Below are positions 1 through 8,764 of a DNA stretch of 64,000 nucleotides, piece by piece. Both the position numbers and the translations under genes were made by a program. The notes under the pieces were generated by a model. That model worked only from the letters and a program-made list of their open reading frames with translations. It had not been told where the DNA came from and ran no database searches. This DNA is from Ohtaekwangia kribbensis (lineage in GTDB: Bacteria; Bacteroidota; Bacteroidia; Cytophagales; Cyclobacteriaceae): the NCBI RefSeq assembly GCF_042676245.1, contig NZ_JBHTKA010000013.1:62001-126000 (forward strand), given 5' to 3'. How positions within the stretch are numbered: position 1 is the first letter of the stretch; each line of letters starts with the position of its first letter.

Positions 1-968
1 GCCCTGCGCCATTCAAAATACAGACAAGCGTCAGCTATACAACGCAACAACCAGGAGGCGTGCAGAAGAAAAAGCCAGAGGTATAGTATACGGTGAAACG
101 GTTTGGCGACAATCCCTAACACACCTGGCAAAATGATAGGGCCATGCGCAAAGATCATCGAGAATACAAAGCCGATAAAAAAAGTATGCACTACAGCATC
201 GTATCCCATCGTCTTCGAAACAAAAGTAATCAGGAACAATCCGCTTAGTAACAACGCTACATAACCACCGGTGAGCGCTACCGCTACGTATTGTGGTAAT
301 CCGTCTTTCTTCAGGGTAATCGCTATCAGATCGAACCGTAAGAGCCAAACGGCTATACCCATCAGCGCAACAGCGCACAGTATATTTCCATAAGAATGGA
401 ATGAGAGTATAATGCCAAGCGGAAATAAAAACAGCCATACCGAAAATATGATTTTCTGTTTTTTATTTACCGGGAGAAACTTCATCAGTTCAAGTCGCTC
501 GGCACTGATTATAAAAAGAACAAATGCGGCCCACCAGGGAAATGCTGCCGGGTAAAATCGTTGAGACGCCAATACTATATTTCCTGTCAGCCAACCTATA
601 CTCCCTGCGAACATGAGCAGGTAAATAAAATCTCTTTGCGTCACCAGGTAATACGCGAATACCAGGCAAAGCGCTGCACTGGCAGTAACGAGCATGGCGT
701 AAGCAACAACGTCTTTTTGTAAAAGAAAGAACACAACACTGACACCACTCAACAGTGGTGTGCTATACAACATCTTCTTTTTTAGCGGAATGATTTTCTC
801 TAATGAGATCAAGGTTCCTAAAAAACCACCGGCCATGATAGCGCCATGATGTACGATCGATGGTAGTGCATACATAGTCCACCCTATCCTGTTCAGTCCT
901 GCCCACAAGCCAACCAACAAACTCAGCATGGCTAAAAATAAAAGTGGCAGTCGCAACAGGCTTCTCAT
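1..968 (-). CDS. Polytopic membrane protein, 3' end outside window
   Basis: An ATG at 968 opens a minus-strand frame that stays open to the left edge, about 322 residues, so the C-terminus is missing. Hydrophobic segments fill nearly the whole length (roughly nine or ten), starting directly at the N-terminus (MRSLLRLPLLFLAML). Near the visible end a segment with conserved-looking polar residues reads HTFFIGFVFSMIF followed by HGPIILPGVLG. Histidines placed in helices this way recall NnrS-like or haem-copper-oxidase-like membrane proteins found near nitrogen-oxide genes. That is a resemblance from memory, and no neighbouring gene supports it. No other ORF competes on this stretch. The existence of the gene is secure; its function is open. 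Confidence 0.75.
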   Translation of the reverse strand, partial: MRSLLRLPLLFLAMLSLLVGLWAGLNRIGWTMYALPSIVHHGAIMAGGFLGTLISLEKIIPLKKKMLYSTPLLSGVSVVFFLLQKDVVAYAMLVTASAALCLVFAYYLVTQRDFIYLLMFAGSIGWLTGNIVLASQRFYPAAFPWWAAFVLFIISAERLELMKFLPVNKKQKIIFSVWLFLFPLGIILSFHSYGNILCAVALMGIAVWLLRFDLIAITLKKDGLPQYVAVALTGGYVALLLSGLFLITFVSKTMGYDAVVHTFFIGFVFSMIFAHGPIILPGVLGIVAKPFHRILYLWLFLLHASWLLRCIADACLYFEWRR

Positions 969-1685
969 ATTTTAATATCAGGTATACAAATATTGTAGGG
1001 CACTCTTCGCTGGCGAAACTATGTCATACGCTGACTGAAATTTTTGATAAATATTAGGAGGCTTACTGATTTTTATCAGGAAGGATGCTTTATGTACTTA
1101 TTTCTCATTGCGCCAGTTCCGGATTAGCCTTTAAGAAACCAACGAACTGTTGAACGTTGTCAAAGACCTTTGCACACGTTCCCTACTATCGTACCAATAC
1201 AATTGAATGTCGTCTTTGAAAAAGTGAAAAAAAAGACAACATCTTAAACGAACTCTGGCTTCCCATGCTGGAAGATGTATCGTTTCTTACTCAAATAAAA
1301 ATCTTTACTTAGTGATTAGCCAGGAAAAAGCTAACACACAGTCCAGTTTTATTACAATCTGAACCTAACGCATCCCCAATACTTTGCTTTTAGCTTCCAC
1401 TTTATCCCCCAGCAGTGGTATATACTCTTATAATTTTGACTTAATATAAATTACTGAGATAAAATCTGAAGTTTTACAACAGCAATACGCTAACTCACCT
1501 TAAAAAAGGTATAGGTATACTTCAGCATTACTATATACCAAGCTACACGGCAATCCACATACAGTTCTCCATCATCGATCACGAACAAAGATCAGTCAGC
1601 CCGATTTATACAGTATAGTATATATTAAAAAAATGTATGTTATTGCCTCCCAACAGATATATATTATACTTTAAACCAACATCTT
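969..1685. other. Gene-free stretch with one gene remnant
   Basis: About 700 bases separate two divergently oriented genes. The only coding-like signal is the minus-strand remnant at 1105-1223. The part from about 1430 to 1680 is AT-rich with repeated TATA and probably carries the promoters, but I cannot assign a -33/-7 pair with confidence. Confidence 0.5.
1105..1223 (-). pseudogene. Frameshifted C-terminal remnant, family unknown
   Basis: Read on the minus strand, one frame gives FFKDDIQLYWYDSRERV. After a one-base shift near 1178 a second frame continues as KVFDNVQQFVGFLKANPELA and ends in a TGA at 1105-1107. Joined, the two pieces look like the C-terminus of a normal protein, but no start codon or longer upstream frame exists. 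I do not recognise the family. Chance protein-like text is possible over so short a stretch. Confidence 0.35.
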
Positions 1686-2357
1686 GTGATTACACGCTTT
1701 ACCCGACTGATTACTATTGGAATAATCGCCATGGCAGCCTGCACCGACCAGGAAATGAATGTCAAGGAGAATGAATCCAGCAAAGTGAACACTGACGTTG
1801 CCAATGCTAGAACCGCTACGCCTGACTACAATCCTTTCAATAAGACAACAGGTGCTCCTATTGAAGAGAACAAGGCGCAGCAATGGATCGACAATTATAA
1901 AACAGCAAACCCGGGATGCGAGCGGAATTACCTGATCAAGTCGGGCGCCATAAAAACCATTATCCAAAATAAGAAGTCCGTTGGAATCAGTCTCTTTTAT
2001 GGCGTTGATTCGTACAGAAAAATCCATATTCTCCCTATAGGTATCGATGAAAAAGGGAAACAGATACAAAGCAAATATATAAGTACACAGCGCGGAGATA
2101 TACCCTGGAAAACGGCCCAACAGTGGATCTCAAATTATACCGGCACTACCAGGTCTCATTTTTTCGGACTGAATACATTTTCACGCCTGTGGGAAAATGG
2201 CGTTACTGACATCTCTATTTCTTTTGCAAGAGACGATAACAACAACGCGCAACTTTTGCTGAGTTCAAAGACTGCTGCAGGTGCAAATGGAAAGGTAGCA
2301 GCCAAGAAAGATTATGAAGATGCATCAGCAGCCTGTCCACCGGCTTGTCCGAAGTAA
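1686..2357 (+). CDS. Exported lipoprotein of unknown function
   Basis: This 223-residue protein starts at GTG; no in-frame ATG precedes the signal peptide and the next ATG would cut into it. The N-terminus is a lipoprotein signal with lipobox ending IAMAAC, lipidated Cys at residue 19. The mature part contains two related blocks, AQQWIDNYKTANPG near residue 63 and TAQQWISNYTGTTRSHFFG near 142, so it probably arose by internal duplication. The C-terminus ends in a Cys-Pro motif (CPPACPK). The stop codon overlaps the ATG of the next gene (TAATG), which implies translational coupling with that membrane protein. I know no function for the family; an envelope role is inferred only from the signal peptide. 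Confidence 0.8.
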   Translation: MITRFTRLITIGIIAMAACTDQEMNVKENESSKVNTDVANARTATPDYNPFNKTTGAPIEENKAQQWIDNYKTANPGCERNYLIKSGAIKTIIQNKKSVGISLFYGVDSYRKIHILPIGIDEKGKQIQSKYISTQRGDIPWKTAQQWISNYTGTTRSHFFGLNTFSRLWENGVTDISISFARDDNNNAQLLLSSKTAAGANGKVAAKKDYEDASAACPPACPK

Positions 2358-3016
2358 TGAACGACATGGTACTCCTTATTTTCAAGGTACTACTATATAT
2401 ATCTTACTTCTCTATAGTTGTGCCTATTTATTGCCTTTTAAAAAAGAGGCATGTTTTGAAGTTACGACAATACCAACTCCTCGGTGTTTTGTTTTTGACT
2501 AGCGCTATTGCTGACATGGTGGGATACATTCTGATCAAGAATAGTATATCCAACCACGCAGTAAACAACATTTATTACCTGGTTAGCTTTACCGTATTAA
2601 GCTTACTGTATTCGCGCCTCCTACCTGATGTGAGGCAGGCTATATATTCATTTGTGGGCGTTGCCTGTTGTGTATTTATCTGGGACACCTTTTGTATACA
2701 GAGCATCACCGGTGTACAGAGTTATGTGATAACGTTCTGTGCTGTTTTGTCCATCGGGTACGCCATCATTTATTACGACCATTTACTAAACAAAAGGCCT
2801 GCACTTTATATTATGCATTATCCTTTCTTCTGGATAAACAGTGCCGTTATGTATTATTTTGGTCTCAACCTGTTTCTTTTTGCTTTCAGCAATTACATTT
2901 TTGAGAACTTAAAAGATGAAGAAATAATAGCCGTCTGGAGCTTTCACAACGTGAATAACATCGTTAAAAATATTCTCTTTGCAACAGGCTTATCGTTCAT
3001 CGAAAGTAAACGCTGA
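2357..3016 (+). CDS. Seven-helix-type membrane protein of unknown function
   Basis: The protein of about 219 residues starts at the ATG that shares one base with the preceding stop (TAATG); a TTG at 2345 would add four residues. It shows six to seven hydrophobic segments, an aromatic-rich middle (YIMHYPFFWINSAVMYYFG) and the C-terminal pattern FHNVNNIVKNILFATGL. The same end pattern occurs in short Bacteroidota membrane proteins that often stand next to histidine kinases, but no kinase adjoins here. The overlap with the upstream lipoprotein gene suggests that the two proteins act together in the envelope. Function unknown. Confidence 0.8.
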   Translation: MNDMVLLIFKVLLYISYFSIVVPIYCLLKKRHVLKLRQYQLLGVLFLTSAIADMVGYILIKNSISNHAVNNIYYLVSFTVLSLLYSRLLPDVRQAIYSFVGVACCVFIWDTFCIQSITGVQSYVITFCAVLSIGYAIIYYDHLLNKRPALYIMHYPFFWINSAVMYYFGLNLFLFAFSNYIFENLKDEEIIAVWSFHNVNNIVKNILFATGLSFIESKR

Positions 3017-3022
3017 TATATA

Positions 3023-3937
3023 TTACGACAGCAACTGCGGAGCAGGGCCGCCCGATGGTTTGGACTTATCTTCCGGAAGCGGTATAAATTCGGTGTTGTC
3101 GTTAGGTGGCAAAATTATTCTTCCCTCCTTCCACTCGGCTTTAGCCTGCTCGATACGTTCTTTTCGCGATGACACAAAATTCCACCAGATGTATCGTTCG
3201 CCCAGGGGTTCGCCTCCCAGCAGCATAAGTGTTGTGGGTTCCTTCGCTATAATTACCGGGTCCACACCTTTGGTAAACACAATCATCTGCCCGGCCGTAT
3301 AGTATTTGCCGGAGATTTCGATACTTCCTTTCGCTATATATATACCGCGCTCGGAATGTTCTTTTGGCAACCCGAAGCGTTTGTCCTTATCCAGTATCAC
3401 ATGCAGGTAAAATAAAGGTGAGTGAGTTTTTACACCATTCACCAAACCGTAGGCGTTTCCTGCAATCAGTCGCATCCATATACCGGTCTCGGTAAAAACA
3501 GGCAACTGCTTTTCTTTATAGTTTTCAAACATCGGATCAGACTCCTCATCTTTCTCCGGAAGCGCCACCCAGGTTTGTATCATTTCCAGCGAGCCTCCTG
3601 CCAATGCAGCCGGATCTTCAAAACGTTCTGAGTGCGCTATACCTTTACCAGCCGTCATCCAATTTACTTCGCCCGGACGAATTACCTGCTCTACACCAAG
3701 GCTGTCACGGTGCGTAACCAGACCACCGAACAAGTAACTCACCGTAGATAAACCTATATGCGGATGCGGCAATACATCCATGGATGAAACTGTCTGGGGT
3801 TGAATATTTACCGGACCTGCGTGGTCCATAAAGATGAACGGCCCCACCATTCTTCTCAAGCGAAATGGAAGAATTCTCCTGACATTCATACCGGGAGCCA
3901 ATGCCGCCTGCCGCGCCTCTATTACTATATCGATCAT
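3023..3937 (-). CDS. Pirin family protein
   Basis: The product is a bicupin of the pirin family, cytosolic iron-binding proteins, some of which have quercetin 2,3-dioxygenase activity. The N-terminal cupin carries the expected iron ligands: the HPH pair in LPHPHIGLST, and the His and Glu of GKGIAHSERF. The C-terminal cupin ends in the typical MLLGGEPLGE block followed by a helical tail with a WWNFVSS motif. I chose the ATG at 3937 (MIDIVIEARQ) because family members begin there; an upstream ATG at 3982 adds 15 residues of no known role. It is monocistronic, convergent with the preceding membrane-protein gene. The substrate cannot be read from sequence. Confidence 0.92.
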   Translation of the reverse strand: MIDIVIEARQAALAPGMNVRRILPFRLRRMVGPFIFMDHAGPVNIQPQTVSSMDVLPHPHIGLSTVSYLFGGLVTHRDSLGVEQVIRPGEVNWMTAGKGIAHSERFEDPAALAGGSLEMIQTWVALPEKDEESDPMFENYKEKQLPVFTETGIWMRLIAGNAYGLVNGVKTHSPLFYLHVILDKDKRFGLPKEHSERGIYIAKGSIEISGKYYTAGQMIVFTKGVDPVIIAKEPTTLMLLGGEPLGERYIWWNFVSSRKERIEQAKAEWKEGRIILPPNDNTEFIPLPEDKSKPSGGPAPQLLS

Positions 3938-4190
3938 AGGTATTTTTTTTCGTAAAGTCGGCAAATGCGCACGAATCGACAAGTAAAAACAGTCGTATCG
4001 AGTTAGAACATATTTGTTCGGTATCGGTCATACGTTCGGGCCGTGTCCTGCGAAGGAGGTTAACTATCAACCGGTTGACTTTGGCACCTTCCTTGCGCCC
4101 GTTGTCTGTTTACCTGCATATATCCCGGCTGTTAGAAATAGCTTGTAACTTTTGGGAACAACCGAAGTATAGCACTAAACCCTTCTGTAT

Positions 4191-6590
4191 ATGTTTAAGA
4201 ATTACTTCACCATTGCTTTGCGCGCCATCCGCCAGCAACCGCTGTATGCCTTCATCAACATCTTTAGTTTGTCAGTCGGGCTCGCGGCATGTCTTATCAT
4301 CTATCTCTTTGTGCAGGATGAAAAAAGCTTCGATGCGCTTCATACCAGGAGCTCTTCTATTTACAGGCTTGACGAAGTCCAGAACTTTCCGGGCACCAAT
4401 GAACAGAAAGTGGCGTTGTCCATGCCTGGCATGGCGCCCGCTCTAGGTCGCGAGTTTCCCGAGATAAAGACGTATACCCGGTTGTTCATCAACGGTAAGC
4501 AGCTGTTTGTAAAGGGTGAAACACGCATGCTCGTATCGCATGTAGCTACAGCCGACAGCACTTTTCTCGACATTTTTGATTTTCAACTGGTATCAGGCGA
4601 TCGTGCTACCGCACTCGATGCACCCAATACGATGGCGATTACCGAAGACCTGGCGCTGAAGTTTTTCAAGAATAAAGAAGAAGCACTTCACAATACTATT
4701 ACGTACCGCGACCAGGAATATACGATCACCGCTATACTTCAAAATATACCCGAGAATTCGCACCTGCAGTTCGATGCGCTAACTTCCATGACAACCATTA
4801 CCAGTGCCGATAAAGAATATGATAATCGCTGGGGAGGTAATTCACTGAACACTTATTTAGTATTAAACCCGGGCACAGATATACCGGCTATGGAGGCGAA
4901 GTTCCCTGCGTTCATGTCACGCCACATGGACGATCCGAAGATCAACGAATACTATAAACTATATCTTCAACCGCTTGCACAAATACATTTAGGCTCCACG
5001 GATATTGAGCACGACTATAATAATTACCGCAAGTTCAATGGCGAATACCTGGATGTGTTCTATATCATCGGAGCATTCATCCTGTTAATAGCCGGAGTAA
5101 ATTTTATGAATCTTACCACGGCCCGTGCATCGCATCGGTGGAAAGAAATTGGTGTGCGGCAATCCGTAGGTGCGCGCAAACTCCAGTTGTTTGGACAATT
5201 CATTTTTGAATCGATAATGCTGGCCATGCTGGCACTGGTGTTGTCTTGTGTCCTGGCACTGCTCAGCATTCCGCTACTCAACGATGTTATCGGGCGACAA
5301 CTTGATTTTATTTCCTTTCTGCAGCAAGGCAAACACGTGGTGGCTGTTATTATCGCCACAACTATACTGGGTATATTAACCGGTATATATCCTGCTTTCT
5401 ACATGACAGCCTTTAATGTAGCAAAAGCTATAAAGAGCAAAGGCAAGACAGAGGGGCGATCTGTATTCCGCAGCGGTCTTGTGGTGATACAGTTTGGTCT
5501 TGCACTGGCTATGATTGTAAGTACGCTCATTGTATTGCAGCAACTTTCGTTCATGACCAATGCTGATATAGGTTTTAGTAAAGATCAGATACTACTGGTA
5601 GATATGAACCAGGAAGCTAATAAGCAGTTTGAAACAATGAAGCAGGAATTACTGCAGCAATCGGCTATCAAAGGTGTAACGGCCAGTGGACAACGTCTTG
5701 GTAACAACCTGCATCAATGGGGTTTTAAAGTGAAGGCTGATACGGCTATACGCGAGATCACGCCTTCGAATATAAATGTTGATTACGATTTTCTGAAAGT
5801 ATATGGCATTGAACTGAAGGCCGGCAGAAGTTTCTCAAAAGATTTTGCTACGGATAACGGCAAAGCTTTTATCATCAATGAAACGTTTGAGAAGGAACTT
5901 GCTCTGAAAGAAACGGTTGGTACACCGGCAGGCCATGGCTGGTATGATAAAGATTCGCTGGGTACGATTATCGGTGTAGTCAAAGATTTTAATTTCAACT
6001 CACTGCACTATAAAGTAAATACACTGAGTATGGTGGTACACCCGGACTGGGGTTATGATGAGCTTACAGTAAAGATTGAAGCCGGAAGAACGGAAGAAGG
6101 TATAGCACAGGTAAAACAACTGTGGGAGAAACATGTGCCGGGTTATCCGTTTGATTACTCGTTTCTCGATGAACACTTTGAAGTGCTATACCGGTCTGAC
6201 AAGCAGATGGCCACGGTAGTATCTATTATGGCCGGGCTCGCAATTATCATTGCCTGTGTAGGACTCTTTGGACTGACAGCTATCACTACAGAGAAAAAGA
6301 CAAAAGAAATCGGTATACGTAAATCACTAGGCGCATCGGAGATGCAAATTCTTGTTTTGCTTTCGCGGAATTTTACGATGCTGCTCATCCTTTCATTTAT
6401 ACTGGTGAGTCCGGTAACGTATTACCTGCTTCACTCCTGGTTGAATAATTTTGCGTATCGCGTTCCGATCAACCCGTTATTATTTATAGGTGGTGGTGTC
6501 ATTGCATTTATAATAGCATTGGGTACAATCAGCTATCACACCATTCGATCAGCACGCGCAAATCCTGTAAAAGCATTGCGATACGAGTAA
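4191..6590 (+). CDS. ABC transporter permease, FtsX/MacB type
   Basis: The 799-residue protein has the usual Bacteroidota long FtsX layout: helix 1 at about residues 20-42 (INIFSLSVGLAACLIIYLFV), a large periplasmic MacB-PCD domain, three helices with the signature RWKEIGVRQSVGARKLQLFGQ near 320, a second periplasmic domain, and a repeat of the FtsX core with KEIGIRKSLGASEMQILVLL near 705. Such proteins normally work with a separate ABC ATPase; none is encoded nearby, so the partner is elsewhere. Substrates are often peptides, lipoproteins or antimicrobials, but nothing here decides. A strong terminator follows at 6691. The gene is rich in TATA (25 by eye), like most of the window. Confidence 0.93.
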   Translation: MFKNYFTIALRAIRQQPLYAFINIFSLSVGLAACLIIYLFVQDEKSFDALHTRSSSIYRLDEVQNFPGTNEQKVALSMPGMAPALGREFPEIKTYTRLFINGKQLFVKGETRMLVSHVATADSTFLDIFDFQLVSGDRATALDAPNTMAITEDLALKFFKNKEEALHNTITYRDQEYTITAILQNIPENSHLQFDALTSMTTITSADKEYDNRWGGNSLNTYLVLNPGTDIPAMEAKFPAFMSRHMDDPKINEYYKLYLQPLAQIHLGSTDIEHDYNNYRKFNGEYLDVFYIIGAFILLIAGVNFMNLTTARASHRWKEIGVRQSVGARKLQLFGQFIFESIMLAMLALVLSCVLALLSIPLLNDVIGRQLDFISFLQQGKHVVAVIIATTILGILTGIYPAFYMTAFNVAKAIKSKGKTEGRSVFRSGLVVIQFGLALAMIVSTLIVLQQLSFMTNADIGFSKDQILLVDMNQEANKQFETMKQELLQQSAIKGVTASGQRLGNNLHQWGFKVKADTAIREITPSNINVDYDFLKVYGIELKAGRSFSKDFATDNGKAFIINETFEKELALKETVGTPAGHGWYDKDSLGTIIGVVKDFNFNSLHYKVNTLSMVVHPDWGYDELTVKIEAGRTEEGIAQVKQLWEKHVPGYPFDYSFLDEHFEVLYRSDKQMATVVSIMAGLAIIIACVGLFGLTAITTEKKTKEIGIRKSLGASEMQILVLLSRNFTMLLILSFILVSPVTYYLLHSWLNNFAYRVPINPLLFIGGGVIAFIIALGTISYHTIRSARANPVKALRYE

Positions 6591-6690
6591 TGGTGGTTAC
6601 TTATAACGCTATAGATATACCAGCTTGATACCCACTATACGTTGTGCTATTGATCAGTAACAAAACTTACTCTGCCTAACATATTTGTTT

Positions 6691-6721
6691 AAGAAAGCCT
6701 CTTGATGAAAGAGGCTTTCTT
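6691..6721 (+). terminator. Intrinsic terminator after FtsX permease
   Basis: A 13-bp perfect stem (AAGAAAGCCTCTT at 6691-6703 with AAGAGGCTTTCTT at 6709-6721) encloses the loop GATGA, about 100 bases after the permease stop. The rest of the 311-base gap to the next gene shows nothing else I can name. Confidence 0.8.
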
Positions 6722-6901
6722 TATGAATATCTATATTCCCATTCAGCATACGGTATTTCGGGATCTAATAATAATACCAGTTTTTCCACAGCGAGAATTG
6801 CAGTTCATTTCTCATATATGTAGCTGAACGCGCTACTTACAGAATTCAACCTCAAAACCTACATTTGATAGAACCAGCCGGCATTTGATCTATATCTGCA
6901 G

Positions 6902-7486
6902 ATGATATTGCTGCGATTCGTGCTATATTGCCAGATGATCAATGGTGTGCTTTTCTTTTTTTCGGCCCTTCTTGCTCACAACGGGGTGCCTAACAGCATG
7001 AATTTTAACGCTGCTACATCGGTGACAATCACGTTGTTGGATACCGGCAAAGTGGCTGTGGACTCGGCCAGTATTAAAAATAGTCCCGGCATGATCCGCA
7101 CAGAGCTTATTGATTTTGCCAAAACACTGAAAGGAATCCGTTATAAGTATGCATCAGCCGATCCGAAAAAAGGCTTTGACTGCTCCGGCTTTGTGATGTA
7201 TGTATTCAAACATTTTCAAATATCCGTACCGCGCAGTTCGATTGATTTCACAAGGGTGGGCAACGCCATAGAATTACCTTCAGCACAGCCCGGTGATGTA
7301 ATTCTTTTTACCGGGGCCAACAGTAAAGTTCGAAGAGTGGGACACGTTGGTATCATTACACAAGGCGGTGACAACATCACGTTTATTCACGCCAGCTCCG
7401 GAAAAACTTATAGCGTAACTGAAACAACACTGACCGAGCACTATAAAAAACGCTTCGTAAAGGTTGTGCGAATTCTGGAGCAATAA
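6902..7486 (+). CDS. NlpC/P60 family cell-wall peptidase
   Basis: This is a secreted or membrane-anchored cysteine peptidase that should cleave within peptidoglycan stem peptides. The NlpC/P60 domain spans about residues 64-194. The catalytic Cys is C94 in DCSGF, the first His is H148 in RVGHVGI and the third polar residue is H163 in FIHASS. The YKYASADPKKGFDCSG approach is typical. A hydrophobic N-terminus (about 1-25) acts as signal or anchor; the start at 6902 includes an arginine before it, while an ATG at 6935 would give a shorter, uncharged signal. It stands alone between two terminator-flanked genes. Confidence 0.9.
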   Translation: MILLRFVLYCQMINGVLFFFSALLAHNGVPNSMNFNAATSVTITLLDTGKVAVDSASIKNSPGMIRTELIDFAKTLKGIRYKYASADPKKGFDCSGFVMYVFKHFQISVPRSSIDFTRVGNAIELPSAQPGDVILFTGANSKVRRVGHVGIITQGGDNITFIHASSGKTYSVTETTLTEHYKKRFVKVVRILEQ

Positions 7487-7593
7487 GAAAATCTGATTGG
7501 CATGTTACACACTGCCAGGAGAATTCCAATTTTTATTCCAAATACTTTCAACTGCCAGGTTGCTATATATATACTACACTCAGCACATGTATA

Positions 7594-8115
7594 CTATTGC
7601 AACGAGACAATCACCGGAATGAAGATCACCGAAAGTTTCGCTATATCGGATTCATTGGACAGGTGATCGTTTACAATCCACTCGGAACCATCGTTGAACA
7701 TACGCTTGATGATCATCTCACCCTCATTACCATCTGCCCGCCATTCTGAAAAGTCGTTTGTAAAAAGAGTTTTCAGATATATTAGTTTCGTATCTTCCCC
7801 GGTACGCCACTCGTTGTAGTTCTTCGGATACGACACTTCAAAAGATATATCGCTTCTGCCGTTGCTGATGCGCCACGCACTCGCATCATCCATAAAAACC
7901 TGCTTGATGGTATAGCGCGTTGCTCCCAGCCCTGTAATACTCCATTCGCTGCCATTCGTAAATGTACGTTTCAATGTGAGCATTCCTTTACTGGTATAAA
8001 TAGACCATTCATCATTTCCGGCATAGGTTCGCTTGATGGAAGTGACGTTCAAAGTATCCTGTTGTCCTATAGAAGTAAGAACAATCACAACCCACGAAAG
8101 AAGAAAGGTTTTCAT
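7594..8115 (-). CDS. Secreted protein with six tryptophan repeats
   Basis: The 173-residue protein has a Sec signal peptide (cleavage near residue 18) and then about six tandem repeats of some 20 residues. Each has a beta-like segment, a basic residue, an aromatic, an acidic or Asn-rich turn and a final tryptophan: IKRTYAGNDEW, LKRTFTNGSEW, IKQVFMDDASAW, FEVSYPKNYNEW, LKTLFTNDFSEW, IKRMFNDGSEW. This suggests a small repeat fold, perhaps a propeller- or beta-roll-like surface. I do not recognise a named family and propose no substrate. The gene is monocistronic. Confidence 0.8.
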   Translation of the reverse strand: MKTFLLSWVVIVLTSIGQQDTLNVTSIKRTYAGNDEWSIYTSKGMLTLKRTFTNGSEWSITGLGATRYTIKQVFMDDASAWRISNGRSDISFEVSYPKNYNEWRTGEDTKLIYLKTLFTNDFSEWRADGNEGEMIIKRMFNDGSEWIVNDHLSNESDIAKLSVIFIPVIVSLQ

Positions 8116-8488
8116 ACGATAATAGTATAACTACAATGCCGGGCCTGCGTTGACCGGATACACACGCAAGTTAGCACGTGGCAGCAGAAAAAGAAGTCTT
8201 ACGGTAATCTTAGCCTACGGGCTTTCAACCACCGGAACCAATGCAGGCTCGGATGAACATACATTTTCTTTGCTGCGTGAAAATTGACTACCCGCACAGC
8301 GACAGCCTTATTTTATAAAATGAAAAAGGCTCACCGTATGAAATGCGAGCCTTTTCTGTTTTACCTGTAAACTAACTAACCGAGTTACAAGGCTACTACA
8401 ATAACATTTAAATGACCTTAAGACGGAATTAAAATTGTATTAAAATGATTCGTTGGGTATGCAGATGTATACTCACCCTGAACGATTA
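8116..8488. other. Gene-free stretch with a terminator
   Basis: About 370 bases between two minus-strand genes. The part near 8116-8160 should hold the promoter of the tryptophan-repeat gene. The terminator at 8323-8356 closes the upstream protease unit. No ORF looks real. Confidence 0.5.
8323..8356 (-). terminator. Intrinsic terminator of the subtilase unit
   Basis: AAAAGGCTC at 8324-8332 pairs with GAGCCTTTT at 8347-8355; on the minus strand the stem is followed by a T-rich run. It lies about 130 bases after the small gene at 8489-8734. Confidence 0.65.
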
Positions 8489-8734
8489 TCACGGCTGTAA
8501 TTTCTTGCGCGTGCCCGGGACCTTATAGGATTTATCCGGAGAATAGGTCCACCCATCGGAGTGGCTGGTGAGTGCATTCATCTTTTGTTTCGAGCCTTCC
8601 ACGAGCAGTAACTTCGGAAAGAGGCTCATGTCAATAACATGAATAGAGTTACCTTTCAGCAGTGCATTTACTTTTGCTTTTGAAATGGAAGTGGCACTCC
8701 CTATAAACTTCAATATCCACCTGCGATTGGCCAT
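8489..8734 (-). CDS. Small protein next to subtilase, possibly inhibitor I9-like
   Basis: An 81-residue protein without signal peptide, starting 31 bases after the stop of the subtilase gene and before a shared terminator, so almost certainly cotranscribed. The order of strands (KFIGSATSISKAKVNALLKG, then SIHVIDMSLFPKLLLVEGS, then a short helix QKMNALTSHS and a tyrosine-rich tail) is compatible with the small ferredoxin-like fold of subtilisin propeptides and I9 inhibitors, in which a central strand is followed by a helix and a C-terminal segment fills the active site. That is inference from pattern and position; sequence identity is too weak to name it. It may alternatively be an unrelated chaperone or cofactor. 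Confidence 0.6.
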   Translation of the reverse strand: MANRRWILKFIGSATSISKAKVNALLKGNSIHVIDMSLFPKLLLVEGSKQKMNALTSHSDGWTYSPDKSYKVPGTRKKLQP

Positions 8735-8764
8735 GGTGTAAAGATACGAATAATGTAAAATATG

